The notes under the pieces: generated by a model
Told to the model about the DNA's origin: nothing
The model's database searches: none
The model's input: only the letters and a program-made list of their open reading frames with translations
In this document: one piece after another, positions 48,226 through 60,600 of the stretch
How positions within the stretch are numbered: the stretch's first letter is position 1
Layout: the number at the start of each line of letters is the position of its first letter
From: Cymbidium sinense
Lineage: Eukaryota > Streptophyta > Magnoliopsida > Asparagales > Orchidaceae
Assembly: GCA_021442155.1 (NCBI GenBank)
Contig: CM038221.1
Coordinates: 45,145,648-45,209,647 of the forward strand
DNA: 64,000 nt
Direction of reading: 5' to 3'
Translations under genes and position numbers: made by a program

Positions 48226-49690
48226 TCGGGGTAGTCACGGTTGATAAGGGGAAGCGATGAGGTTGGTCAGACATACAGAGCTGGCCTCCTTAACCTCCTT
48301 TATCACCACCTCAACCATCATATTGGCCTCAATTGTCGGTCCCGCCTCCTTGCCAGTATCCCCATCCGTCAATATTACTATCCACCACCACATAACTATC
48401 ACTTACCTACTCTTGCCGAAAAATTGAATAAATCTTATTCATTCAAGAGGGAGGTAGTCAGGAAGATCTTTAAGAACCTCTTAAAGAAGCCTTTTTAGTT
48501 AGCCTAGAGGTGGAGGATGTGGGTAAGAGTCATGATTCAAACTTTTTCCCTGGCATGCTTGACATGTCTTAAGATTGCTTTATCTTTAAGGACTTGAGCA
48601 TACTAGTGTGCCATTGTTATCCCTAAGGAATACCTATTATAATAACCCTCTAATTCTATTAGGATAATCGTTGGTGAAACACGTGATCTTCTCAAGACAG
48701 AGGAAGGTTGGGATATCTCCCTATCCTGAACCTCCAAAAAAATCATTTCTAAGATCGTAAAGTTACCCATACAGGTGCCTGAAGCAGCTAAAACCTCCAA
48801 CCCTAAGGAAGGTTTATAAGTTGCTAAGGACAACTTAAGGTAAAGCGGTAGCGACAACTTCCACTTCCTGATAACAAGCATAACCAAGAATCGAGACTCC
48901 TTCCATAGTTGTAGCCACGGTTCCTTGACAGTTCTTTCTAGCATGCTCGACGAGGGTCCAAATACCTCACTTACTTTACTTGATTTTTTTCATTTCATCA
49001 AATCTAAGAAATCAATGAAGAAGACTGATTTATATTCTCTACTTTTGATAATCTTGATGATTTCATTCCTATAGAAAGCTCTCCAAGTACTAATAACTAT
49101 AATAATTCTGATCCACTCATTTCTGGTTTTAGAAGGGATTATCCATTCCTAAATCACCCAGGTTCACCCATTGAGATAGATTTGGAGTCATCTGACTCTG
49201 ATAATCCTATAGGAGAAGGCTTGGTGAACTGGTAAAACTTCTCATTAAACCATCTCATGAAATCGTTGAAGTCAACCTTTGTGACAAAGTTCTACCTCTA
49301 GGATAGCACCTCGTGATAAGGGTAAACAAGTCATTGGTTCAATCAAGAAGCCCCTCCATGGATGCTCCACATGGATATACTGGGAGGACCAACCTAGAGT
49401 TGACTATAATGTCCTCACTCTAAGAAAGTTGCCTAAAAGCATATATATACCCTTGTCTTATCCAAAGAGATGAGTCATTGATCAAAGCCCTTGTTGATCC
49501 GAAATATGTTTAGCTTTGTCGCTTTGGAGAAGAGGCATATTTTTCAAGAGAAGCCTGTGGAGTTACATTCATCGATGAAGACCTTCTTTTGGGGACAATG
49601 GAGCACAACCATCCCCTCTACATCACAATTGACATGGGGAAATTCAGACTCTGATGTTTGATCCATCTCTAGGTCGGAATTATGAGTCTA
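48226..49690 (+). pseudogene. gag-protease spacer and protease start (element 4), truncated
   Basis: A Pro-rich frame (48,241-48,498) follows gag. The remainder is full of stops until ATG-free pieces near 49,480-49,650, which read SLIKALVDPKYV and later EDLLLGTMEHNHPLYITIDM. The latter resembles the conserved lead-in to the protease (MEHNRPLYVT). The protease active site itself and the first half of RT are not found; the next recognisable codons are just before the RT YIDD box. Confidence 0.5.
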
Positions 49691-49699
49691 AAAAACTGC

Positions 49700-50100
49700 T
49701 ACATACTAGAGCCATGACTCGATTTTCAATGAACTCATTCATCATCAAGTTGAATGCTATATTGATGATCAAGTAGTCAAAAGTAAAGAAAAGGAAGATC
49801 ATTGCTTCGACTTGAGAGTAGTTTTCAAATGGTTAAGATAATTTAACTTGAAAATGAATCCCCTGAAGTGTGCATTCAGAGTAGCTTCAGGGAAATTCCT
49901 TGGGTTTGTTGTCTGACACTGAGGAATAGAGATCAACTCGAAGAAGATCAAGGCTATGTTAGAAATGCCACCCCTAAAAGTCTAACTCAACTCAGATCAT
50001 TTCAAGGGCGGTTAACATATCTAAGATGCTTCATATCCAACTTATTAGGAAGATGCCAATCATTCTCAACACTTATTAAAAAGGTTCCCAAGTTCAAATG
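49700..50100 (+). pseudogene. Reverse transcriptase, C-terminal half (element 4)
   Basis: Codons for RIFNELIHHQVECYIDDQVV precede the catalytic box, here YIDD at 49,758-49,769. Then follow KSKEKEDHCFDLRVVFKWLR, FNLKMNPLKCAFRVASGKFL and, after a frame change, LTQLRSFQGRLTYLRCFISN and LLGRCQSFSTLIKKVPKFKW. The fingers and first palm motif are deleted. The sequence is clearly related to element 3 RT but of the family B type. Confidence 0.85.
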
Positions 50101-50640
50101 GGATGAAAAGTGCCAGCATGCCTTTGAAGACATCAAACACTACCTAATGACACCGCTAGTTCTAGTAGCCCCTATCCAGGGCAAGCCATTAATCCTCTAC
50201 ACTACTGCGTTAGAAGACTCCCTTGGTGCTTTGTTAGCTCAAACCAACAGAGGGGAAAGAAAATGCTCTCTATTACCTTAATCATTGTATAATTCCTACT
50301 GAGACAAATTACCCACCTATTAAGAAGCATTTCCTAGCTTTAATCTTTGTGTCCCAAAAGCTAAGGCATTACATGCTTTCTCACAAGATGAATCAGATCT
50401 ATGTAATCAGTCCACTGTAATATCTCATGACACGACCAACTTTATCCGGATGGTTGGCATGATGGTCTATGATTTTGTCACAGTTTGACATCACATTCAT
50501 ACCCCTCTATGCTGTGAAAGAACATACACTAGTAGATTTCTTAGCATCACACCCACTTCCTGTTGATTCTCCGCTTAGTGATGACCTCCCCGATGAACAA
50601 ATCATGAACTTAGGGGACACTAGCATTCCCATTGGGAGAT
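50085..50640 (+). pseudogene. RNase H (element 4)
   Basis: KFKWDEKCQHAFEDIKHYLM starts the domain, followed by PLILYTTALEDSLGALLAQT, then in another frame NYPPIKKHFLALIFVSQKLR and HYMLSHKMNQIYVI, and finally WSMILSQFDITFIP and VDFLASHPLPVDSPLSDDLP. The Asp and Glu positions of the gypsy RNase H are partly kept. At least two frameshifts are present. Confidence 0.85.
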
Positions 50641-51180
50641 GTATTTTGATGGTGTGACTTCCTCTCAAAAAGGAGAAGAACCATGATATACTCTTCTAGG
50701 GAAGGAAGGGGGTAGGGATAGTCCTATTAACTCCGGATCGCAATGTGATGAGATTCTCATATCATCTGTGCAATCCATGCACCAATAATGAAGCCAAATA
50801 TGAGGCTCTGATTACTGATCTGGAGTTAGTCATTACACTATGCATCCAGAGCATCAACATCTTCAGTGATTCTCAGCTCGTCATCAACCAAATTGTTGGG
50901 TCCTACAAAGTTCTAAAGCCTAAGCTCTATCATTACCACAACTATACCATGGAGTTGTTAGCTCAGATCCCAGAGTTCACTATCTATAAGATTCCTTGAG
51001 AGATAATGCTGTAGCAGATGCATTGGCCAAGCTCGCCAAGGAGTTGGCATGCCTAGAAGATGAGTCCATTCCATTAAGGGTCCAAAATAGAGAAGTCTTA
51101 TCCCTTATTGATGCTGAACTCATTGAGAGACCCTCTCTTGAAGGGGAGGTTGCCATTGCCAAAGATGATGAGTCAGATTA
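50640..51180 (+). pseudogene. Second RNase H domain (element 4), all four acidic residues visible
   Basis: MYFDGVTSS at 50,640 (first Asp), then VGIVLLTPDRNVMRFSYHLC, NNEAKYEALITDLELVITLC (Glu near 50,790), INIFSDSQLVINQIVGSYKV (Asp near 50,867) and AVADALAKLAKELACLEDES (Asp near 51,014). All four acidic residues of the RNase H fold can be read, although stops and a frameshift near 50,998 break the protein. This second RNase H next to the gypsy one is the Tat-lineage mark. Confidence 0.85.
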
Positions 51181-52375
51181 GAGGCGACCATTCATGGATT
51201 ACCTAAACACAGGAAAACTGTCTCAAGAGAAGTCATTAGCCCATCAGGTGAAAAAGAGAGCTCTCTCTCCTATGTTATCATGGATGTCACCTTGTACCGT
51301 CGGTCTTTTGATCATATGTGGTTACATTGTTTACCCAAACACGAAACCTGTAAGATTGTGACTGATGTACATTCAGGTTTAGTGGAACGCATCAATCTGG
51401 TCTGAAGATGAAAGCCAAGATCTAAAGACTAGGATACTATTGGCCTTTGATGATTTTATACTGAATGGATGTAGCTAGGAGATGCCACCAATATCAAGTG
51501 ACGGTGTGGTCTTGTATCAACCACCCAACATTCGGCATCCTATATTGGCCTCATAGACATTTGAGTGTTGGGGCACTGACATAGTAGGCCCGATCGACCC
51601 TCCTTCTTCTAAGGGTCATGGTTCTATTCTGCCATTACTTTTCTAAGTGGTGAAGGCAATCCCACTTCGACATATGATCTAATTTTTAGAACCATATATT
51701 ATATAGATTCAGGGTGCCTCGATGAATTATATTCGATATGGTACTACATTCAAGAGCTCCAAGATCAACAACTTTGCCTAGAGATATAGCATAGATTGGA
51801 GATATTCTACCATCTATTACTCGAGGGAAAATGGTCTAGGAGAAGCATTCAACAAAACCCTCATTTAAATATTGAATAAGACACTCGATGATAATGGCAA
51901 GGCAGTGGGGTTGAAGCCTTGTGTAGCTCACCACATCTAACCCATTCTCCTTAGTGTATGGGTCTGAAGTCGTTCTATCATTAGAAGTCCAACTCCCACC
52001 ACTGAGGATAGCTCTGGGTAGCAAGATCTGTATAGAGCAAAATGCCAAGCCACAGTTAGAAGAATTCAAAGATTTGGAGGAGAGATGCCTCAGGGCATGC
52101 CAGCACCTCAAGTTGTACAAAGCCAAAATGATTCAAGCTCACAATAAGTTGGTCCATCCTAGATCTTTTCAAGTAGGAGAGCTTATTTTAGTTTTAAGGA
52201 GACCAATTGTTGCCCATCAAAAGATGAGAGGTAAGTTTGAACCCACTTGAGAAGGCCCTTTGGCCATAGAAAAGACCTACTAAGGAGGATCTTATCAACT
52301 TATACACTATAAGGGAGAGCGCCCTATGCTTCCAATCAATGGGCTCAACCTAAAGAGATATTATCCATAAGTCTT
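51181..52375 (+). pseudogene. Integrase (element 4)
   Basis: Zinc-binding part near 51,330-51,500: HETCKIVTDVHSGLVERINL, then RRCHQYQ where a second Cys has become Tyr. The core begins TFECWGTDIVGPIDPPSSKG near 51,545-51,605 with the first Asp intact, which is lost in element 3. The middle is poorly readable; GEAFNK is seen near 51,840. The C-terminal frame 51,954-52,250 reads MYGSEVVLSLEVQLPPLRIA and HPRSFQVGELILVLRRPIVA. The end is PINGLNLKRYYP near 52,335-52,370. Confidence 0.85.
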
Positions 52376-55010
52376 ATTTGAAAATAATCATAAAAAAACT
52401 TCTTTTCACATCAAATTCCATCTCTTTTGTGTTAGAAACATCTTTTGCTTGTGAATCCACCAAGATGTATTTAGGGTACGAGTAAGAGAACCCAAGTGGC
52501 ATCCTATCCCTCCACAACACAAGCTCAAACTACATTCAATCCTCTAGTGCTACTAGAATAGGTGTAAGAGAACCTAAGAGGCATCCTACTTCAACTAGTA
52601 CAACTAAGTTAGGCGTAAGAGAACCCAAGCGACATCCTTTCTTAGTGGTGTATTGTTCCTACTTATTTAGGATAGATGTAAGAGAACCCAAGCGGCATCC
52701 TATTCCTTCTTTTACATGACAAATAAACACATATCCTTTTATCTCTAGCTACTTTAATGTGGGTGCAAGTCCTCATGGCACTCACTCATTAGCTGCTCCA
52801 GGTCGGGCTAATATATTACCTTTCTAGTATGTCACTTTGGTGGTCATTTGTCTAGCGAATGTGAGTCCCATGCTTTCTTCCTGACTTGACCATTACAAAC
52901 CAATGAGCTCCTTGTTAGTTTGGTAGGTCTTACTGCGCAGCTGGTAAGCTACCCCATGTTGACTTCATTTAAGAGGATGTAAGCCCATATGCTTTCTTCT
53001 TGAACTAGATATCAGACACTAACTAGGTCAAGTATATTTGAGGCTTAGGGTAAGTCCCCCAGAGGTTCCTTTCCTCTTGACTACTTCAAGCTTGGGCTTG
53101 GTCCTTACCTGGACTCCTCGCTTAGTAGGCACCCTAGGTCGGATAGCCCCTGTCGAGCTAGAGATAGACTATCTTGGTGATCAGTTTTGCTTAGGAGAGA
53201 TGTAAGTCTACACACCTTCTTTCTAGACTGATTATCGCAACTCGACAGGCACCTCAGGTTGGTTGGTTATCACCATGCTGATGGTGACCCACCTGATGAA
53301 TACATCACTCTTGGCAGATTTGAATCCGCACACTTTCTTCTTGAGTTGGCCACTGAATACCTACAGGCTTTCTTTACAGGATTTTGGATAACACCCCCAG
53401 TGGCACCTCCCCTATGGGCACTCTATTTGGATCACATCTTTTGTGACCCAATTTAGACACTACCCCAGTTACTCTTGGATTGGATAGGTTCCCTTTTATA
53501 GTAGCCACCTCTGTGGTTGGAGAATTTTTTTAGCGAATATGTAGATTCTCCTTGGTCGAGATAGAGATGGGACTAAAGCTCATTCTCGGTGGAGTCCCTC
53601 GAAAACCAATAGGGTCCACACAAATATAAAATAAATAAAATATATTTTACTTATGAATTAGGAATTTAAGCCCCAGTGGCCTTTCTAAGAAAACATTACG
53701 TATTAGAGGCGTGTTAATAGCATACATGGAATTGCTTTTGACTACTTTGAGTTGAGATAAGTCCCGAGTTGCACTCTCATTGGTTGCCCTTAGGTGAGTT
53801 CGACTTGTTGTGCCATGGCAGTCACCGGCGATTTTCTGCTTTGAAAAGATATAAGTCTATTATACATTCTTTCTAGACAACTAACATGTACCTTAGGTCG
53901 GGTTCAATTTGTTGTGCAAGCAATCGATCGCCCTGGTGGTTCCTTGTGTAGGAGGATGTGAGTCCCTGCACTTTCTTCCTAACTTGACCATTGCACACCA
54001 AATGGCACCCCCTGGGTTAGTTAGTTCTACCTCATGGCTGGTAGACTATCCCTTTGGATTTGTAAATCTAAGATAGGTCTAGGCTGATATTAGCCCCTTC
54101 TTAGTGGATCTATCGCACACCGAGGGGATCCCTAAATTTAAAATAATTGAAATTAAAACAAATGCAATTCAATTAAATGACATTATTTTAACTACTTCCG
54201 AGTTTATATAAGTCCCCCATAGATATTCATTCAGTAGTCACCCTAGGTTGGGTCCGATTTGTTGCATCCAATAGATAACCCAAGCAATTTTCCCTCACTT
54301 TTGGAGATGTAAGTCTTCTACACTTTCTCCCTAGCTCAACCATTGTACACCGAAAGGGAACCCCTTAGGTCAGATAGTTCTACCATGTGGTCGGTGGACT
54401 ACCCCTTTGGATTGGTAAATCTGAGATAATCCAAGGCTGACATAGCCCCTTCTCAATGTGATCCATCACAAACTGACATGGCCATCTCAAAATCCAAAAC
54501 TTAAATAAATAATCAATCAATTTCTTCCCAGTGAGACATTAATCATCTAACTTCCCCAGTGGATTCAATTAAACCCTATTCTAACTTGCATTCCCCAATG
54601 AGTGCACCCCCAATGAAATTCAAACCCTCATTATCCCAATTGGATAACCTGAACTTGCTTCCCTAGTGGAAGGTTCATGCATCTATCCCCGGTGGGTTAT
54701 ATATCTTAATCCCTAACAGATACTCTATCCAAATCACACCTTGTATTCAATCCAAACCTCTTTATCCCTAGTGGGTAACTTGAACCTGCTTTCCTAGTGG
54801 AAGGTTGACATACTTGATCCCTTGGTGGATCCCTTCTTCCTCCCTTATGGCCTTGGCATAAGTGGAGTTGCATTACACTAAGATCTTGATTTCTTCTACA
54901 CCTCGAGTTTAGGAGTAGATCATTTTTATTAGTGTTTGATCCTTTGGACGTTGTTGATCATCTCGCCACCACGCGTGGTGTGCCTTGTCTCCATACCTAT
55001 TGGGCGCCTT
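52376..55010 (+). repeat. 3' untranslated region of element 4 with short repeats
   Basis: No coding frame. Four copies of gtaagagaacccaagcggc-like sequence lie near 52,482, 52,563, 52,614 and 52,675. Further on, blocks with tttcttcctgacttgacc and ggtagactacccc-like phrases recur at about 52,875, 52,985, 53,215, 53,330, 53,975 and 54,325, and ccccagtgg-type phrases at 54,540-54,840. The region ends in the tract attgggcgcctt before the LTR. It shares no blocks with family A. Confidence 0.7.
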
Positions 55011-57627
55011 TATTGACCTCACTTTGGAGTGAGCTCTCAACTTCCTCATAGATCTAGGACATATACTAAAGAGTTCCTTAGTCTTAAGACATTTCTAGTA
55101 ATTACGTGAACACTTAACCTAACCCTAGAGACTTAGAAGAGTTAACCATAAAGATAGGTTGTGCCTTAGGTATTTAAGAAGACTTGCCTACCCTATAACC
55201 CAAACCCAATCCTTGATCCCTTCTTTCAAATCAAACCTCAAATTCAATCTCAAATCAAATCCAAAATCATAAATCAAATCCAACTATCTAATGATTGAAA
55301 CCCATGATTAAATCCAAACTCCAAATCCCTTCCTAAGCCCTTTAATTTTATCTTATGGACTTAGCCTTAACCAAATCCAAATCCAATTGATTTTCTCAAT
55401 TATCAAATTCAGTGTCAAATCAAATTCCAAATCATAAATCAATTCCAAATTCCAAAATTTTGAAACCCATGATTAACTCCAAATTCTAAAATATTTCTCT
55501 AAGCCATATGAACCACCTTCATATGCTTGGCCAAAGTTCCTTCAAACCAACTCAAGCTTGGTTGATTTCTTTATAAATCAATCATTCCTTCATTTATATT
55601 CACAAATATAAATGAAATCCAAATTCAAACCATTCAAATCAAATCAAAATAAAGTAAACTAAATCAAAACCCCTCTTAAACCATATAGACCCACCTCCAT
55701 AAACCTAATAAAAATCTTGATCCAAATCAACCCAAACATGATTGATTCTTTTATAAATCAATCATTCCTTCATTTTTAGTCATAAATATAAATGAAACTC
55801 ACCATTAAATGACCAAAAATAAATCAAACCAAATCAAAATCCAAGTTAGCCCTTCAGACCTACATCCCTAAGCTTAATCAAATTTTCTTCTAAATCACTC
55901 CAAACTCAAGTGATTTTCTCAGAAGCCATTTATATCTTCATTTATATTCACAAATATAAATGAAATATAAATTCAAATGACCAAAACCAAACTCAAATCA
56001 AATCAAATTCCCAATTTATTTTAGCCAAACTTTTGAACTTGGCTAAATGAAACCTAAATCAACTCAAAACTCATGGATTTCTTCATGATTCAATCATTCC
56101 TTCAATTATTGATCCAAATATAAACATAAACCACCATTATCAAACCAAATCCAAGTCAACCCAAATCAAACCCAAATTGACCCTCTTAGCTTGAAATTGT
56201 CATATAAACCAAAACACATTTGGCTCCAAACCAGTTGCAATTGAATTTATATTTCAATCCTAAGCTCATATGTGAGTTCAACTAAACTTAAATCAAACCT
56301 TTATCAAGCCAATTGACCCATTTAGGCTCACTTGACCTAAAGTGACCTAAAAGTTCTTTTTGAGCCAAGTTCTAATCTAACCCAAATTGGATTGAACTTA
56401 GCCCATATAAACCTCAATCATGATCAACAATAATCATGGGGTGATTAACCACTTTGAATTGGGTCAAACCAAGTCAAACCTTTGACCAAGTCAACATTTA
56501 GCCCAAATGAAACCCAAACTAGCCAAAATCCATCATATGCTAAATTGATTGAATCCATTGACTCAAAACCATTTATAATCAATGATTGAACATGACCAAG
56601 CCTTCAATTGAGCCAAACCAAGCCTAATTGGCCACTTGACCTAAGTTGACCCAAATTGGCCTAAAAAGTCAAAATGGGTAAAATCATGATTCAACCCAAA
56701 TTGATTGAAATAAATGGCTCAAGTTCATTCCAAATCACTTATTGAACTTGACCAAAGACATGATTGAGCCCAAGTTGACCAATTGGCCAACTTGACCCAA
56801 CCTAGCCCAAATTGACCTAAAAGGTCAAATTGACCAAAATTCAAATTAATCCCAAATTAAACCAAACCAAAGCCTACAATCTTTTTTAATCAACCAATTG
56901 AACTTTACTCAACACCTAACCCAACCTAATCAAATTGGTCAACTTGACCAATTTGATCCATTTGAATCCAAATGAGTCAAATCCAAACCTAGGCCAAACC
57001 AATTCAAATTAATTAAACCAAAACATCCCAAATCATCTTATGAACCTAACCCAAGCCTTGGTTTGACCCAATTTGACCAATTGGTCAACCCAACCTAACC
57101 TAGCCCAAATGAAACCCATTTGACCAATCCAAGCCAAATCACTCCAAACCAACTTATGGGACCCTAAGACTTAGTCAAACTCGACCCAAAGATGTCCTAA
57201 TTTATTTCCAAATAAGTCCAAAAGCCAAGTAGGCCCCACCAAGGGGATTATCTATCAAACCATAGGATTTAAATCTTAAAACCATTGGATTCATGCCAAA
57301 GTCAACTACCTCATTCCCATGGTAGCTTATTGGCACTCCATGGAACCTTCTCCTAACCCACCTAGCTAACCTAACTCACCCTAGGTGGGCCAATGACCTT
57401 TGGGAGGTGATTTGACTCACCTCCAACCCAAACTGAGCACCCATTGTATCAAGACCTTCACATCCTTGCACATTGGGTCCATGGAAGCCTCCCATCATTC
57501 CTCCCATCCCTGGCATGCCTCCCTGACTTGATGGAGACAAGTCCGGTGGCCGGACGGTGGCGAGCCAATACAAATCATGCACACACTCCTATCCATCCAT
57601 GATGGGAAATTGAAGGGTATACGCCCT
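55011..57627 (+). mobile_element. 3' LTR of element 4, first 2.6 kb
   Basis: Direct copy of 35,189 to about 37,795, with substitutions and small indels throughout. Homology stops at the ccct before position 57,628; the 5' LTR continues with caactcgaac, while here tgttggttaataaa follows. The remainder of this LTR should lie right of element 5. Confidence 0.85.
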
Positions 57628-60600
57628 TGTTGGTTAATAAATTCTTATTAGGGAGTCACCTTTCAAATCTGTAGAGAAAAGAAAGAGGAGACCTTATAGA
57701 AATTCATCTTGTTAAGATGCCATGCAGATCCACATATGTACTTATTCAGGTGATCGGATACATCATCAAGGAAATAGTGTACTATCTTGAAAGATAGAAG
57801 TCACTACCCTTTAATGAAACCCATCACCTCAATAAGGACTCCTAAGGATGATGGGTCTGCATATGCACTAGAGATTCTTCCTCTACTTTATATGGAAAAG
57901 TAAAGCAGTGTTTATTTAAACCGTGTTCATTAAGTTCTTTATAGTGGAAAGCCCCCATAGTTAATTACATCCTAAGGGATGGGATCTCCTAGGAAAACTC
58001 TCGATTAAGGTAAATGATCGTTATCTCTAAATATTTCAATAGGGAAGGACTATCAATCGATTAGTTTATTTTTGAGGGATCAAATGGGATTGATCAAAAG
58101 AGGGAGTTATTATCGAAGCCAAAATGGAAATAAGTAGAAGATGCTCATGATGCTAGGAAACCTAACGAGCATCTTGAACTATCCTATAATTGGGCTTTAT
58201 ATTTTAGAAATTGATTTAGCTTGTTTGAGTAATATTTTTCATTAGAAATTTAAGACTTAAAGATTCCTTAACACAAGATTAAAGAAATACCTAGGAGGTG
58301 AGGAATTAATCTTATGGCCCACAAAGGGGGAAAGCAACGTCAGAACCTAAATCTAGGGAGCTTCGATGAGGGATGGAAGCACAACCTAAATCTAAGGTGA
58401 AAAATGGGTAATTGGTTTGCCTCCACAAGAGAAGACAAACCACTAAATGGACTTACAACTGGGGTGGCCAACTAACTCCTATGATTTTAAATACATGTAG
58501 GTAAGTCTTTATGCTTATGCAAGATAGCTAGGCTATTTTTATTTAGAAAGAGACTAAGTCCTTAAACTCACTCTCTAAAGAGACTAGATCATGTAAAGGG
58601 ACATGCTTCAAATGACCTAAATATAATGCCAATTTTCATTTTATTTTTATTTTGACAATCATTTTGAGGATATATAATGACAATGCATGAGATTATCCAA
58701 AAGGTAGAAGGTCCACCACGACCCTCAAAGGTCAAGTCGGATTCTCTGGTAATGGTGGAAGCCCTCCAATCAAGAGTGAAATAAGATGCATTTATGCATG
58801 ATATTATAAAGAAATGCTCATCTAGCTAAGGGGTAGCTAATTTTTTTATCTTGATTTTAATCGTAAGTTTTAAGTGAGGTTATGAGTTATTTAATTTTAA
58901 TTTGAGTTGTTAAGTTGGGTAAAAAATTTATTTTTCCCTAAAGAGCCTAATCCACATCCAGGCCATACATAAAGTAAGGAAGAAACTAGGAAAAACATGC
59001 CACTTAATGCAAAAGCTAAACAAATCATCAATCAATTTATAAAGCTGATCGCAAAAAGAATAAATGGCCGTTTATAATCGGGCACCACTGTACAAACCCA
59101 AAAATATGAAATGTGGGTAGCCGAGCTCTACCCTTATACAACCCGGATTACAAATGAATTAAATTACAATTTAAGTAAAGGAATTCATTATTATGGGGGT
59201 CTTCAGGCTTTATTCTTCTTTCTTCTTCTTCTTTTTGTTCCTCCTTTGGATGGTTGGAAGGTGGATACTCCAAGGCTTCACATGGTGCATAAGATGGGAT
59301 CTTATGACCAATTATCATCCTAATCCCCATAACAAATCATTCCAAAATCCTAAATATATAAATTTTTACATGAAATGTAAAAGGGAAATCTAACTAACAC
59401 CTCTAAAATAAAGGTTAGTTAAATCACACCACACAAATTCCAAGCATGTATATTAGACTTATCACCCCACACATGGGTGACTAAGTCCACCTAGCCTATG
59501 GATTATGCTTAGGGGTATAAGCACCTGCAAGCAAGAAACATTTATATTTTTATTTATGATAACACCCTTAAGCACAATCCTCAGAAAAGAATAGTTAGAC
59601 TAAGCACGCCCTACCATTCATTCTAGCATACACACTAACATCCCTAAAACATATATCAAAACAAACATAACATCAAACCATGACCCACCTAACCTAAGGC
59701 TAGAAGTGGTGACTTAGCTAATGTGTGTGTGTTTGTGTGGTATGCTGTTTTGGGACTTTAGGTTCAAATTTTCTAAGTGTGAAAATATTCAACTTAGAGG
59801 AGGGTTTCATTTAAGTTGTTTAAGTGTTTTGGTTTATTTTTATTTCATATTTTAATTTGGTTTAAGTGAAACTTATAATTACTAAGAAAGAGAGGGAAAG
59901 AGAAGAGAACTTCTTCCTTCCCTAACCTAGTAATAAGGTAGGTTCATGTTTTAGTTTCATTTAGGTGAATGTTTTGATTACATCTTTAATCAATCCTAAG
60001 TTTAGATAAACTTTAAACAAACCTATTCAAAAGAAAGGCATTTTAAGATTAAATAAAATGAATCAAAATTCACATAACACACATTACTTCATTCTTTCCC
60101 AACATATATAACATGCATATGGATGGATCCTAAGTATATCTATACATAAAATGAGAGTTAACACAATTTATGATGCATGCTAAGTAATCCATTTAAGAAA
60201 ATTTAGAAGTTGAATATGCATGATTTTTCTTAAGTAGAAAAGGTTTTCCTTATCCAAAATTTCACATGACATGAAAGTAAGAAAGGCATAAGTGAGTACA
60301 ATGTCATTATTAACCGTATGGTACAATACCTACTTAGGGCTACTTAAAGCCTCACAACCTCTTTGTCCAACTAATATACCACTTTCCTTAAATACAAACA
60401 TGTGTATAAAAGAAATGAAATGGAAAAGGAATAGGAAAAATTTGTTTAATGGATTTGTTTTTGTTTATGCAATTTATATGTAGTAACCTTCTTAGATGAT
60501 AGCATAGGGATAAATAGGGTATAGAATTAAGTAAGTGTTGGGTTCTTTTCAAATGAACCCTACATCTTACCAACTTCTATTCAAAACTATGCTAACATAA

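Larger units (their letters stand above)
35189..57627 (+). mobile_element. Element 4: Tat/Ogre-type retrotransposon, family B
   Basis: Inserted into the protease side of element 3. 5' LTR 35189 to about 43,415, primer site 43,416-43,433, long leader with hairpin array, gag, a deleted protease/RT part, RNase H, second RNase H, integrase, 3' untranslated region, and a 3' LTR from 55,011 that is cut at 57,627. The left flank is acact (35,184-35,188), so the same five bases are expected at the far right end, outside the window. The coding part has many stops and an internal deletion. Confidence 0.85.
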
